In this document: piece after piece, positions 1 through 14,676 of the stretch
How positions within the stretch are numbered: position 1 is the first letter of the stretch
How the letters are laid out: each line of letters begins with the position of its first letter
Assembly (NCBI RefSeq): GCF_039729195.1
Contig: NZ_CP155796.1
Location: 2,108,001-2,172,000, forward strand
Direction: 5' to 3'
Origin: Mycobacterium sp. DL
GTDB taxonomy: Bacteria > Actinomycetota > Actinomycetes > Mycobacteriales > Mycobacteriaceae
Length of the DNA stretch: 64,000 bases
The notes under the pieces: generated by a model
Databases searched by the model: none
The model's input: only the letters and a program-made list of their open reading frames with translations
What the model was told of the DNA's origin: nothing
Position numbers and translations under genes: made by a program

Positions 1-1533
1 ACCCGTGCCCTGATCATCGGTTCCGGATTCTCCGGCCTCGGAATGGGCATCGAACTTCAGCGCCGCGGCGTGGAATTCGAGATCCTGGAAAAGGCCGACG
101 AGGTCGGCGGAACGTGGCGCGACAACACCTACCCGGGCTGTGCCTGCGACATCCCATCGCACATGTACTCGTTCTCGTTCGAACCGAAGGCCGACTGGAC
201 CCACATGTGGTCGTTCCAGCCGGAGATCCAGGACTACCTGCTCGGTGTCACCACCAAGTACGGGCTGCGCCGCTACATCCACTTCGGCGCCCACGTCGAC
301 CGCGCCCAGTGGGACGACGACGAGATGGTGTGGCATGTCTTCACCACCGACGGTCGCGAGTTCGTCGCGCAGTTCCTGATCTCAGGGGCCGGTGGGTTGC
401 ACATTCCGCTGATCCCGGAGTTCGACGGATACGACGACTATCTCGGGTCCGGACGCGCCGCCTTCCATTCCGCACAGTGGGACCACAGTGTCGACATCGC
501 AGGAAAGCGTGTCGCCGTGATCGGCACCGGCGCCAGCGCGATCCAGATCGTGCCCGAGATCGTCGGGGACGTCGCCTCGCTGCAGCTCTACCAGCGCACC
601 CCGGCCTGGGTGATGCCCAGGCCGAACAACCCGATCCCGGAGGGTATGCGCCGGGTCTTCGCCAACGTGCCGGGTACCCGTGCAGCCCTGCGCGCGGGAA
701 TCTACTGGCTGCACGAGTCGGTCGGCTTCGCGATGACCAGTCAGCCGCGGCTGCTCAAGATCGGCGAAATGCTGGGCAAGTGGAACATCCGGCGGTCGAT
801 CAAGGACCGGGAACTACGCCGCAAACTCACCCCGGACTACCGGGCCGGCTGCAAGCGGATCCTCAACTCCGACACCTACTATCGCGGCATCGCCGACCCG
901 AAGACCGAAGTGATCACCGACCGCATCACACGGTTCAGCCCGACCGGCATCGTCACCGCGGACAGGGGCGGTCGTGAGACCGAGAGAGACACAGACGTCG
1001 TGGTGTTCGCGACCGGATTCCACGTCACCGACTCCTACACCTACGTCGACATCAAGGGCCCCGGCGGTGAGGACCTCGTCGACCGCTGGAACTCCGAAGG
1101 CATCGCGGCGCTGCGCGGCATCACCGTCGCGGACATGCCCAACCTGTTCTTCCTGCTCGGCCCGAACACCGCGCTGGGGCACAACTCGGTGGTGTTCATG
1201 ATCGAATCGCAGATCCGCTACGCCGCCCAGGCCATCGCGGCGGTGGACCGGGCAGGCGCCGGCGCACTGGCGCCGACCCGGGCCGCGCAGGATCGCTACA
1301 ACGACGATCTGCAGGATGACCTGGAAGGTACGGTCTGGAGTACCGGCGGATGTCAGAGCTGGTATCTCGACGAGCACGGAGTGAACCGCACGCTGTGGAG
1401 TGGCATGACATGGCAGTACTGGCTGTCGACGCGCCGGTTCAAGGCATCCGAGTACACGTTCCTGAGAAGAAAGCGCGACACGCCAACACAAGATGTTGCG
1501 GCGTCACAAGTTCTGAGCCCCAACAAGTTGTAG
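1..1533 (+). CDS. Flavin-containing (Baeyer-Villiger type) monooxygenase, 5' end outside window
   Basis: Class B flavoprotein monooxygenase, expected to oxygenate a ketone or related substrate using FAD and NADPH in the cytoplasm. The reading frame is already open at base 1, and the FAD Rossmann motif GSGFSGLG is encoded at 19-42, upstream of the first in-window ATG (43). The true start therefore lies before the window and the ATG at 43 is internal. A second Rossmann motif, GTGASAIQI, near residue 175 should bind NADPH. It follows a Baeyer-Villiger-like stretch (H-S-A-Q-W-D) in which the upstream Gly of the signature is displaced by one position. It precedes nrdF by 61 bases, as Rv3049c precedes nrdF2 in M. 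tuberculosis (from memory). The substrate is unknown. Its last codons carry the NrdR-like boxes of the next gene. Confidence 0.9.
   Translation, partial: TRALIIGSGFSGLGMGIELQRRGVEFEILEKADEVGGTWRDNTYPGCACDIPSHMYSFSFEPKADWTHMWSFQPEIQDYLLGVTTKYGLRRYIHFGAHVDRAQWDDDEMVWHVFTTDGREFVAQFLISGAGGLHIPLIPEFDGYDDYLGSGRAAFHSAQWDHSVDIAGKRVAVIGTGASAIQIVPEIVGDVASLQLYQRTPAWVMPRPNNPIPEGMRRVFANVPGTRAALRAGIYWLHESVGFAMTSQPRLLKIGEMLGKWNIRRSIKDRELRRKLTPDYRAGCKRILNSDTYYRGIADPKTEVITDRITRFSPTGIVTADRGGRETERDTDVVVFATGFHVTDSYTYVDIKGPGGEDLVDRWNSEGIAALRGITVADMPNLFFLLGPNTALGHNSVVFMIESQIRYAAQAIAAVDRAGAGALAPTRAAQDRYNDDLQDDLEGTVWSTGGCQSWYLDEHGVNRTLWSGMTWQYWLSTRRFKASEYTFLRRKRDTPTQDVAASQVLSPNKL
1489..1530 (+). promoter_or_regulatory. 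Tandem NrdR-like boxes upstream of nrdF
   Basis: Two sites resemble the NrdR core CWANATNTWG. Box 1 at 1489-1498 (CAAGATGTTG) matches every core position. Box 2 at 1521-1530 (CAACAAGTTG) differs at one. They start 32 bases apart, about three helical turns, which is the usual geometry of paired NrdR boxes. Both lie in the last codons of the monooxygenase gene, and box 2 touches the proposed -35 of nrdF. NrdR is the ATP/dATP-sensing repressor of ribonucleotide reductase genes. The role here is inferred. Confidence 0.6.
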
Positions 1534-1556
1534 TGTCGGGGTCGGCCGGTAGAAAT
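1528..1556 (+). promoter_or_regulatory. Candidate nrdF promoter
   Basis: TTGTAG at 1528-1533, a 16-base spacer, then TAGAAA at 1550-1555. This would give a transcript start near 1562 and a leader of about 30 bases containing the AG-rich GAAATGAGG before the GTG start. It overlaps the second NrdR-like box. Confidence 0.4.
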
Positions 1557-1558
1557 GA

Positions 1559-4080
<2,522 letters not shown>

Positions 4081-4152
4081 CGGCCGATGGTAGTCCGCAG
4101 GTTTCCCGTTAACAGGAATGCCATCTGCGGTGGGCCCTGACAAGCTCGAAGG

Positions 4153-4503
4153 ATGAGTGCTCCGCGCTGTCTGATCGTCGACGACAGCGCCGCGTTCCGA
4201 AATGCCGCGAAGGCCATGCTGGAACGCGGCGGCTTCGTTGTGGTCGGTGTGGCGTGTGACGCCGAGGAGGCGGTGCTGCGGGCCGCGGAACTACACCCCG
4301 ACATAGTGCTGGTCGACGTCGATCTCGGTGCCGACAGCGGTTTCGACGTCGCCGAGCGGCTCAGCGGCATGTCGGTCATCCTCACCTCGACCCACGACGA
4401 GCAGGACTTCGCCGACCTGATCGCCGCCAGCCCGGCGGCGGGATTCCTCCCGAAGTTCGCGCTGTCGCCCAGCGCCATCCGGGCCGTGCTCGCGCAGCCG
4501 TGA
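4153..4503 (+). CDS. Stand-alone response-regulator receiver domain
   Basis: A single CheY-like receiver of 116 residues with no output domain. The acidic pocket D10-D11, the phosphoacceptor D55 (VLVDVDLG), a Thr/Ser at 78-79 and K101 (FLPKF) are all present, so it should be phosphorylatable. It is divergent from the kinase gene and convergent, 6 bases away, with a NarL-type regulator, so it probably belongs to that phosphorelay as a competitor, sink or intermediate. The ATG start lies in a compact divergent promoter region. Its output target cannot be read from sequence. Confidence 0.85.
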   Translation: MSAPRCLIVDDSAAFRNAAKAMLERGGFVVVGVACDAEEAVLRAAELHPDIVLVDVDLGADSGFDVAERLSGMSVILTSTHDEQDFADLIAASPAAGFLPKFALSPSAIRAVLAQP

Positions 4504-4509
4504 TCAGGC

Positions 4510-5163
4510 TCAGCGTGCGTCGAGGTACATGATCACCGCGCGGACCCGCCGGTGGTCGTCGCCGGTTTCGGGCAGGTTCAGCTTCGTCAGGATGCTGCGG
4601 ACGTGCTTTTCCACCGTTCCCTCGGTGACCCACAACCGGCGTCCGATCCCGGCGTTGGACAAGCCTTCGGCCATCAGCGTCAGCACCTCCCGCTCGCGGG
4701 GGCTGACGGCGGCCAGCGGGTCGTCGCGTTTGCGCGCCGACACGAGCTCGGCCACCAACGCCGGATCGACGACCGAAGCGCCGTTGGCCACCCGCTGCAA
4801 CGTGTCGACGAAGTCGGCCACATCGGTCACCCGGGTCTTGAGCAGATAGCCGATCGCCCGGCCGCCGGCCAGAAGCTCCATCGCGTGGTCGACATCGATG
4901 TGCGCCGAGAGCACCACGATGCCGATCTCGGGGAACTCGTCGCGGATCACCTTGGCGGCATCGAGTCCCTCGGTGCTGAGGCTCGGCGGCATCCGGATGT
5001 CGACCAGCGCCAGATCAGGCTTGCGGTCGCGCACCAACTCCAGAAGGGCTGTCCCGTCACCGGCCTGGCCCGCCACCTCGAATCCCGACCGTTCCAGCAA
5101 GCTGGCCAGGCCTTCGCGCAACAGCACGTCGTCGTCGGCGATCACGACCCGCAGGCCGCGCAT
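4510..5163 (-). CDS. NarL/FixJ-family response regulator (receiver + LuxR-type HTH)
   Basis: Two-component transcription factor of 217 residues. The receiver (~1-125) has the ADDD acidic pocket, phosphoacceptor Asp in LALVDIRMPP and a conserved Lys in GYLLKT. A LuxR-type HTH follows (~150-210: SPREREVLTLMAEGLSN, then VTEGTVEKHVRSIL). ATG at 5163 is chosen because GGTGGAGAGG sits directly upstream; an in-frame GTG 24 bases earlier lacks this. It lies just upstream of, and in the same orientation as, nothing else in the locus, but it is the natural output of the kinase at 2566-4080. The regulon is unknown. Confidence 0.9.
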   Translation of the reverse strand: MRGLRVVIADDDVLLREGLASLLERSGFEVAGQAGDGTALLELVRDRKPDLALVDIRMPPSLSTEGLDAAKVIRDEFPEIGIVVLSAHIDVDHAMELLAGGRAIGYLLKTRVTDVADFVDTLQRVANGASVVDPALVAELVSARKRDDPLAAVSPREREVLTLMAEGLSNAGIGRRLWVTEGTVEKHVRSILTKLNLPETGDDHRRVRAVIMYLDAR

Positions 5164-5312
5164 GTCCTCTCCACCTGGCGTGAGCACGGCTCTGATTGTC
5201 GCACCACGGTGACGTCCGGAGGCCTCGAAGACCCGGCTATGGGGGCTAGCGGTAACCGTGGGTGGTGGACAGCGTCGACGACACCCCCGGCAGAAAAGCC
5301 GAAGCTGGGTCC

Positions 5313-7484
5313 ATGCCCCACGTTGTCGGACAACCGGTCAACCGAGTCGAGGGAATCGACAAGGTGACAGGACGGGCGCGCTATGCCGCGGACAACCCGG
5401 TCGACGACGTGACCTACGCGGCTGTGGTGCAGTCCCAGATCCCGCACGGCCGAGTGACACCGGAGTCCATGGCCGTGGCGGCCGCACGGGCCGAGGCCGC
5501 TCCCGGAGTGCTGTACGTGCTGACTCCGCTGAACTGTCCTACGCTGCAGGTGCTTCCGTACGAGCTGACGTGGGATCTGCCCTTCGAGCGCCGCCCGCCC
5601 CTGTCGGATCTGACGGTGCAGCACGTCGGTCAGCACATGGCACTGGTCGTGGCCGACTCTCCGGAGAACGCCGATCAGGCCGCGTCGATGATGACGTTCG
5701 ACTACGTGCCCGCACATGCCCAACTCAGCGCCGCGCAGGTGCTTGCCGAACCGGAGGTCGCCGACGACGACCGGGGACAGGTCCGTCACGGTGCCTACCG
5801 GCCCGACCACTTCGTCAAGCTGACCGAGGAGAAGCTGCAGGACCGTCGCGGTCCCGTCGCCGAGCCGGCCGGAATCACCGTCAGCGCCGACTACACCACC
5901 GCCGTCAACACCCACTATCCGATCGAGCTGTCAGCGACCATCGCGCAGTGGGACGGCGATTGCCTGATCATTCACGACGGCACTCGGTGGATCACCGGTG
6001 AAAGGCGGATGCTCGCTGCGTATCTCGCCATGCCCGAGGATCGGATCCGGATTCTGTCGCCTCTGGTGGGTGGCGCCTTCGGTTCCAAGAGCTTCCTGTG
6101 GATGCATGTGGTGCTGTGTGCGGTCGCCGCACGGGAGGTCGGCCGTCCGGTGAAGCTGGTGCTGACCAGAAATCAGATGTTCACCGCGACGGGCCACCGG
6201 CCGCGCACCGAGCAGCGGGTGTCGCTCGTCGCCGGCGACAGTGGTGAGATCCTCAGCACCGAGCAGCACACACTGACCGAGACGTCGACGGTGGCGCACT
6301 TCTGCGAACCGGTCGGGTTGTCGGCGCGGCTTCTGTACCGCTCACCACGGTTGGTGGTATCCCACACCGTGGCGCGGATCAATGCGCCGACACCGTGCTT
6401 CATGAGAGGACCGGGTGAAGCGCCCGGCCTGTTCGCCCTCGAGGTCGCCATGGACGAACTCGCCGATGCGACGGGTCAGGATCCGGTGCTGATGCGGCTC
6501 GCCAACCTCAGCGATGTGGATCAGACCAACGGCAGGCCCTGGTCGGCCGCGCATCTGGCCGAGTGCTACCTCAGCGGGGCGCAGCGATTCGGCTGGCAAC
6601 AGCGTCCCGGTCCACGAGCGCTGCGCCGCAACGGGATTCAGATCGGATGGGGAATGGCCACGGCCACCTATCCGGGCCGCCGGATGCCTGCCGGCTGCCG
6701 GGTGGAGACAAGCTCCGACGGTCGGGTGCGATTCAGCGCCGCGACGCACGAGATCGGCACCGGTGTCAGGACCGTCATGACCCAACTCGCCGCCGACACC
6801 ACCGGCCTGCCCCTGTCGCACGTCAGCTTCGAATCCGGCGACTCGCTGTTCCCGGACGCCCCCTACAGCGGCGCCTCCCAGACCACGGCGACGGTCGGGT
6901 CGGCCGTGTTCGCCGCGGCGCAGGAGTGGAAGCGCCGACTCGGTGACCACGCCCCGCAGGTCGCGGGAGAACTGGCGGACGCGCTCTGCTTCACGGTGTC
7001 CACCGAAGGCGCTCCGGAAACCGGTTCGGTGTCACAGTCGTTCGGCGCGCATTTCTGCGAGGTGGAGGTCGACGAGCAGATCGGTCGCATCGCGGTGACC
7101 CGCTGGGTGGCGGTGATGGACTGTGGACGGGTCCTCAATCCCAAACTGGCCACCAACCAGGTCATGGGCGGCATCACGTTCGGTCTGGGTATGGCGCTGC
7201 TCGAGCAGGTACCCCACGACCCGCGGACCGCCCAGTTGATCGGGGAGTACTACGTGCCCACCCATGCCGATCGGCCCGCCTTCGACATCTCCTTCGTCGA
7301 CACCCCGGACTACGCACTGGACGAGATCGGCGTCCGCGGCATCGGCGAGATCGGGGCGTGCGGAGTGCCTGCGGCCATAGCGAACGCGATCCACCACGCC
7401 ACCGGCAAACGACTGCGCGACCTACCGATAACGCTCGAAGCGCTCATGGAGCCCTTCGAATCCCGCACCGACGGACGGAATTGA
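5313..7484 (+). CDS. Molybdopterin-binding large subunit of a PaoC/YagR-type aldehyde oxidoreductase
   Basis: Xanthine oxidase-family molybdenum subunit that would oxidise an aldehyde or aromatic heterocycle and pass electrons to the 2Fe-2S and FAD subunits encoded next. Family marks: N-terminal GQPVNRVEGIDKVTGRARYA, GGAFGSK near residue 270, MRGPGEAPGLFALE near 365, and the catalytic Glu in GIGEIGACGVP near the C-terminus. At 723 residues it is close to E. coli PaoC. The start is uncertain: ATG at 5313 fits the family N-terminus, while a GTG at 5262 or 5265 would add 16-17 residues. The order Mo, 2Fe-2S, FAD differs from E. coli paoABC. No XdhC-like maturation gene is beside it. Confidence 0.88.
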   Translation: MPHVVGQPVNRVEGIDKVTGRARYAADNPVDDVTYAAVVQSQIPHGRVTPESMAVAAARAEAAPGVLYVLTPLNCPTLQVLPYELTWDLPFERRPPLSDLTVQHVGQHMALVVADSPENADQAASMMTFDYVPAHAQLSAAQVLAEPEVADDDRGQVRHGAYRPDHFVKLTEEKLQDRRGPVAEPAGITVSADYTTAVNTHYPIELSATIAQWDGDCLIIHDGTRWITGERRMLAAYLAMPEDRIRILSPLVGGAFGSKSFLWMHVVLCAVAAREVGRPVKLVLTRNQMFTATGHRPRTEQRVSLVAGDSGEILSTEQHTLTETSTVAHFCEPVGLSARLLYRSPRLVVSHTVARINAPTPCFMRGPGEAPGLFALEVAMDELADATGQDPVLMRLANLSDVDQTNGRPWSAAHLAECYLSGAQRFGWQQRPGPRALRRNGIQIGWGMATATYPGRRMPAGCRVETSSDGRVRFSAATHEIGTGVRTVMTQLAADTTGLPLSHVSFESGDSLFPDAPYSGASQTTATVGSAVFAAAQEWKRRLGDHAPQVAGELADALCFTVSTEGAPETGSVSQSFGAHFCEVEVDEQIGRIAVTRWVAVMDCGRVLNPKLATNQVMGGITFGLGMALLEQVPHDPRTAQLIGEYYVPTHADRPAFDISFVDTPDYALDEIGVRGIGEIGACGVPAAIANAIHHATGKRLRDLPITLEALMEPFESRTDGRN

Positions 7485-7486
7485 CC

Positions 7487-8020
7487 GTGACACCAACCGA
7501 TCACCGCATTCACCTGAGGATCAACGGAGTCGGCCGGGACGTCGACACCGATGTGCGCTCGACACTGCTCGACCTGCTACGCGAGCGGCTTGGGCTGACC
7601 GGAACCAAAAAGGGATGTGACCACGGTCTGTGCGGAGCGTGCACCGTCCACGTGGACGACGAGCGAGTGTTGAGTTGTCTGACACTGGCGGTGTCGATCG
7701 ACGGGGCCGAGGTGCGAACCGTGGAGGGCCTGGCTGACGGCGAGGTCCTCGACCCGCTGCAGCGCGCCTTCGTCGAGCGCGACGGCTTCCAGTGCGGCTA
7801 CTGCACCTCCGGGCAACTCTGCTCTGCGCGCGCCATGCTGCGCGAGCACGCACGCGGTGATCTGTCCGCGACCACGTTCGACGGCGGTCGCGAGGACGTG
7901 GCCGACGGCCCGACGTGTCTGTCGGACAACGAGATCCGGGAACGCATGGCCGGCAACATCTGTCGCTGCGGCGCCTACTCCAACATCGTCGAGGCGATCG
8001 CCGAGGTGGCCCGGTCATGA
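7487..8020 (+). CDS. 2Fe-2S subunit of PaoA/YagT-type aldehyde oxidoreductase
   Basis: Electron-transfer subunit of about 177 residues. The plant-type 2Fe-2S cysteines are in GCDHGLCGACTVH, and the second cluster site in CGYCTSGQ and NICRCGAYSNIVEAI. The insert between the two halves (to SDNEIRERMAGN) resembles YagT. Unlike E. coli PaoA there is no Tat signal: the protein begins MTPTDHRIHLRING directly at the ferredoxin fold, so the enzyme is probably cytoplasmic. GTG at 7487 starts two bases after the previous stop; a TTG overlapping that stop at 7481 is an alternative. It overlaps the next gene by ATGA. Confidence 0.92.
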   Translation: MTPTDHRIHLRINGVGRDVDTDVRSTLLDLLRERLGLTGTKKGCDHGLCGACTVHVDDERVLSCLTLAVSIDGAEVRTVEGLADGEVLDPLQRAFVERDGFQCGYCTSGQLCSARAMLREHARGDLSATTFDGGREDVADGPTCLSDNEIRERMAGNICRCGAYSNIVEAIAEVARS

Positions 8021-9009
8021 GGCCATTCGCCTTCGACCATGCGGACAGCGTCGGCGGCGCCATCGACGCCGCCGAAGCCGGGGCGAAGTACTACGCCGGC
8101 GGCACGAACCTGCTCGACCTGATGAAGAGCGGAGTGGAGAGCCCGAGCGCGCTGGTGGACATCCGCAGGCTCGAACTGGACTCGATCACCACGACCGACG
8201 ACAGTGCAGTGCTGATCGGGGCGGGCGCGACCAACAGCGCCGTGGCGAACCACCCGCTGATCCGCACGCGTTATCCGGTGCTCTCCCAAGCGATCCTGTC
8301 CGGGGCGACCACACAGATCCGCAACATGGCCACCATCGGTGGGAACCTCGTGCAGCGCACCCGCTGTCCCTATTTCATGGACCCGTCGTTCGCTCACTGC
8401 AACAAGCGTTCTCCCGCAACGGGTTGCGCGGCCCGCGACGGTGTCAATCGCGAGCACGCGCTGTTCGGAGCGAGTGAGTCCTGCGTCGCCGTCCACCCTT
8501 CCGACATGGCCGTGGCACTGGTGATGCTCGACGCAACCGTGCAGGTGCAGGGACCGCAGGGTCGTCGCCGCATCCCGATGGGGGAGTTCCTGGTGCTGCC
8601 GGGCCTCACACCCGATCGTGACAACGCGCTACGGCCCGCCGAACTGATCACCGGCGTGGTGCTCCCGCGGTCCTCCTTCGCCCGGCACAGCTGGTATCTG
8701 AAGGTTCGCGACCGGCACAGCTACGCGTTTGCGCTGGTGTCGGTCGCCGCGGGTGTGCACCTCCACGACGGCATCATCTCCTCGGCTGCGATCTCCGCAG
8801 GCGGAGTCGCCGCCAAGCCGTGGCGGGTGACGGCAGCCGAGGACGCCCTCACCGGGCGCAGCCCCGACACCGAAACCTTCCGCGCTGCGGCGCGGCTCTT
8901 CACCGCAGACGCGGTTCCGTTGAGTCAGAACGGATTCAAGGTCGACCTGGTGATGCACAGCGTGGTCCGGGCCCTGGAGCGGGCCGTGGATCACGCGCTA
9001 GCGCAGTGA
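8017..9009 (+). CDS. FAD-binding subunit with 4Fe-4S insert (PaoB/YagS-type)
   Basis: Flavin subunit of 330 residues. It has the FAD motifs [13 protein letters not shown] and [14 protein letters not shown], then a Cys-rich insert (Cys in RTRC, FAHC, ATGC and SESC) matching the extra 4Fe-4S cluster of PaoB and 4-hydroxybenzoyl-CoA reductase beta subunits. The C-terminal CO-dehydrogenase flavoprotein domain follows. Translation is coupled to the preceding gene by ATGA. The 3' end overlaps the convergent alcohol dehydrogenase gene by 12 bases. Confidence 0.92.
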   Translation: MRPFAFDHADSVGGAIDAAEAGAKYYAGGTNLLDLMKSGVESPSALVDIRRLELDSITTTDDSAVLIGAGATNSAVANHPLIRTRYPVLSQAILSGATTQIRNMATIGGNLVQRTRCPYFMDPSFAHCNKRSPATGCAARDGVNREHALFGASESCVAVHPSDMAVALVMLDATVQVQGPQGRRRIPMGEFLVLPGLTPDRDNALRPAELITGVVLPRSSFARHSWYLKVRDRHSYAFALVSVAAGVHLHDGIISSAAISAGGVAAKPWRVTAAEDALTGRSPDTETFRAAARLFTADAVPLSQNGFKVDLVMHSVVRALERAVDHALAQ

Positions 9010-10047
9010 CTCGGTGTCGATGACGAACCGGTAGCGCACATCGCTGGCGATCACCCGCTGATACGCCTCGTTGATGTAGTCGGGCTCGATGATCTCGATC
9101 TCGGGAGCGACGCCGTGTTCGGCGCAGAAATCCAGCATCTCCTGCGTTTCGGCGATCCCGCCGATCAGTGATCCCGCGATCCGGCGTCGCCCGAAGATCA
9201 ACGCAGCGGCGGGGACCTCCATGGCGTTCTCGGGCATCCCGAGCTCGACCAGGGTGCCGTCGAGCTTGAGCAACCCGAGGTAGGCGCCGAGGTCCAGATT
9301 GGCCGAGACGGTGTTGAGGATCAGATCGAAACTGCCCCGCAGCTTCTTGAAGGTCTCGGGGTCGCTGGTGGCGTGGTACTCGGAGGCTCCCAGCCGCAGA
9401 CCGTCCTCCATCTTCTTCAGCGACTGGCTGAGCACGGTGACGTCGGCGCCCAGCGCGACCGCCAGCTTCACCGCCAGATGTCCGAGCCCGCCGAGACCGA
9501 TGACCGCCACCCGGGTGCCGGGTCCGGCATTCCAGTGCCGCAGCGGCGAATAGGTGGTGATGCCCGCGCACAGCAGCGGGGCCGCATCCGCCAGCGAGAT
9601 GGCGTCCGGGACGCGCAGAACGTAGTTCTCGTCGACGACGATCGCGCCGCTGTAGCCGCCCTGCGTGGGCTGCCCGTCACGTCCGACGCCGTTGTAGGTC
9701 CCGACCATGCCGGGGTTGTTGCAGTACTGCTCCTCGCCGGCGCGGCAGTACTCACACTCGCGGCACGAGTCGACAAAGCATCCGACGCCGACGCGGTCGC
9801 CCACGGTGAACTTCGTCACCTCGGATCCGACCTCGGTGACCACGCCCGCGATCTCGTGTCCGGGCACCATCGGGTACTCGACGCCGCCCCATTCCCCGGT
9901 GACGGTGTGGATGTCGGAGTGACAGATCCCGGCGAAATGGATGTCGAACGCGACGTCGTGAGCCCCGACATCGCGGCGGGTGATCGTGGTCCTGGTCAGC
10001 GGATCTGTGGCCGAATTGGCTGCGTAGGCGGAAACGGTGCTCATCAT
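8998..10047 (-). CDS. adhC: Zinc-dependent NAD(P) alcohol dehydrogenase (AdhC-like, cinnamyl alcohol DH family)
   Basis: Medium-chain dehydrogenase/reductase of 349 residues that interconverts alcohols and aldehydes. Catalytic zinc ligands are visible in GICHSDIHT and GHEIAG. Four structural-zinc cysteines lie in the [20 protein letters not shown] region, and the cofactor site is [13 protein letters not shown] near residue 180. ATG at 10047 has AAAGAGG five bases upstream; an ATG at 10044 and GTG at 10050 flank it. It sits beside the FecB-like gene in the order of Rv3045-Rv3044 (from memory). It ends inside the oppositely oriented oxidoreductase gene, so the two share terminal bases. Confidence 0.93.
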   Translation of the reverse strand: MMSTVSAYAANSATDPLTRTTITRRDVGAHDVAFDIHFAGICHSDIHTVTGEWGGVEYPMVPGHEIAGVVTEVGSEVTKFTVGDRVGVGCFVDSCRECEYCRAGEEQYCNNPGMVGTYNGVGRDGQPTQGGYSGAIVVDENYVLRVPDAISLADAAPLLCAGITTYSPLRHWNAGPGTRVAVIGLGGLGHLAVKLAVALGADVTVLSQSLKKMEDGLRLGASEYHATSDPETFKKLRGSFDLILNTVSANLDLGAYLGLLKLDGTLVELGMPENAMEVPAAALIFGRRRIAGSLIGGIAETQEMLDFCAEHGVAPEIEIIEPDYINEAYQRVIASDVRYRFVIDTESLR

Positions 10048-10187
10048 CACGTCCTCTTTGTTGCTGGGCTGCGCGGGTCGCGTCTGCGACGCCGGCGGAA
10101 AGTTGCCGCGACACTGCGGCTCACGAGGGGTCAACGGGCGAGGCGGCGGTGATAGTCCCGATCCAGCCTGTGAGTTTCCCCCGAGTG

Positions 10188-11330
10188 TCAGTTGATGGGG
10201 GAGTTCACCGACCGCAGGTCGGCCAGGATGCCGCGCGCGGCGACGATGCCCTCACCACTTTGCCAGACCTCATTGTTCACCGCGAACATCCGGTTGTCGC
10301 GGGTGACGGACAACTGCCGCCACGCGTCGCTGTCCATCACCTCGGGCGCCCGTTCCCTGGCCTCGGCGGTGGCGAAGGACAGGTAGAGGATGTCACCGTC
10401 GGCGATCGAGAAGTCCGGAGAGTTGCCCAGATCTTCCTCCGAAGTACCGATCTCGACATAGGGCTTGTCGGTGAACCGTTGAGCCGCAGGGCGATCCACG
10501 CCGACATCGGCGAGAACGCCCGCGGGAAAGTTGTCGGTGCCGAAGACCCGCACCGTGGTGTCGGTGAACTGCACCACCGACGCCTGGAAATGTGTCGCGT
10601 CGTTCGCTTCGCCCGTCTCTCCTGCGGCGCGGTCGAAACCGTCGATCAACGCGTCGGCCGCGTCGACGCGACCGGTGGCTGCACCGACGGCCCGCAGATT
10701 GTCCTTCCACGCGACTCCCGGCGGTCCGCTGAACACGGTGGGAGCGATCTCCGCCAACTGCGGGTAGTCCTGCGGTGTGAGCGCCACCGAACCCAGGATC
10801 AGATCGGGGTCGGCCTCACGGATGGCGGCGAGGTCGGGATCACTCCGGTTCCCGGCGCCGGGCAGTTCGTGGATCACGGTGCCGAGGTAGGAAGGTTGGT
10901 CGTCCGATCCGTCCGGCAGGGCGGCGGCCACGATGCGCGATTGCAGACCCAGCGCGCACAACGCGTCGAGTTGGTCGCCGGAGAGCACGACGATGCGTTG
11001 CGGGTCGGCGCTCACCAGCGCGGTCTCCGGCAGCGGCGGCGTCACGGCGTGCCCGGTCGCGTTTCGGACCTCGCGCTCGGCCGGGCCCTCGTCGAGCGCC
11101 GCCGGTTCGGGGGCACAGGACTCGTCGGGCCTGCGGTCGTTTCCGAGCACTCCCGCGCCTGCGACCCGGGTTGTGCTGGTGATGATCGAGCCGTCGCCGG
11201 CGGCCGGCGCCGACCCCTGGCCCGAAGTCCCGCAGCCGCCCAGGACGGCCACGCCCAGCCCCGCGGAAAGTGCGGTCAGCCCCGCAGTTCGGCAGACTCG
11301 GCGCACGGTCTGCACTCGCCTGAACAGCAC
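10188..11330 (-). CDS. fecB: Iron-siderophore ABC transporter substrate-binding lipoprotein (FecB-like)
   Basis: Periplasmic/cell-wall lipoprotein of 380 residues. The N-terminus is arginine-rich, then hydrophobic, and ends in a lipobox LGGC near residue 33. The mature part has a low-complexity linker and then a class III periplasmic-binding fold ([15 protein letters not shown]; a TroA-like core ending [12 protein letters not shown]). It should bind ferric siderophore or a similar ligand. No permease or ATPase gene adjoins it, as for M. tuberculosis fecB. The start is GTG at 11330 without a clear Shine-Dalgarno sequence. The 140 bases between it and adhC contain nothing I recognise, and no convincing IdeR box was found upstream. 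Confidence 0.88.
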   Translation of the reverse strand: MLFRRVQTVRRVCRTAGLTALSAGLGVAVLGGCGTSGQGSAPAAGDGSIITSTTRVAGAGVLGNDRRPDESCAPEPAALDEGPAEREVRNATGHAVTPPLPETALVSADPQRIVVLSGDQLDALCALGLQSRIVAAALPDGSDDQPSYLGTVIHELPGAGNRSDPDLAAIREADPDLILGSVALTPQDYPQLAEIAPTVFSGPPGVAWKDNLRAVGAATGRVDAADALIDGFDRAAGETGEANDATHFQASVVQFTDTTVRVFGTDNFPAGVLADVGVDRPAAQRFTDKPYVEIGTSEEDLGNSPDFSIADGDILYLSFATAEARERAPEVMDSDAWRQLSVTRDNRMFAVNNEVWQSGEGIVAARGILADLRSVNSPIN

Positions 11331-11457
11331 GCCGCCGACGGTAACATCCAGGCAGTTCGCGGCTGGTCAACAGGCGTCCCGTGGCCGATCCGGCGACGAT
11401 GCGACATCAAATACGACCGTTTGTAGGACCACCCCACCTCTCGGCGCGTTCGGGAGT

Positions 11458-11463
11458 TAGGAT
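11458..11463 (+). promoter_or_regulatory. Candidate ctaD -10 hexamer
   Basis: TAGGAT fits the mycobacterial TANNNT -10 consensus. It lies in the 247-base gap between the fecB and ctaD starts and would give an untranslated leader of about 108 bases. No good -35 was identified. Confidence 0.3.
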
Positions 11464-11469
11464 TCATAA

Positions 11470-14597
<3,128 letters not shown>

Positions 14598-14603
14598 TCT
14601 ACC

Positions 14604-14664
14604 GCCGGAATTGCATTCCGGCAGGCCCACACTCGAACTTCCTCTGCCGGAATGCAATTCCGGC
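14604..14664. terminator. Large inverted repeat between convergent serB2 and the MocR-type gene
   Basis: Two perfectly complementary 21-base arms (14604-14624 and 14644-14664) flank a 19-base loop. Each arm is itself a palindrome: CCGGAAT-TGC-ATTCCGG in the left arm and TGCCGGAAT-GCA-ATTCCGGCA in the right. The pair can fold as one 21-bp stem or as two small hairpins. There is no U-tract. Its place between two 3' ends suggests a bidirectional terminator; it could also be a mobile palindromic repeat. Confidence 0.7.
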
Positions 14665-14676
14665 AGAAGAAGCGCG

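Noticed and set aside
10149..11426. Plus-strand open frame of about 425 codons opposite fecB
   Set aside because: The minus strand has a lipobox and a periplasmic-binding fold; the plus-strand translation is an Arg/Gly/Asp-rich shadow.
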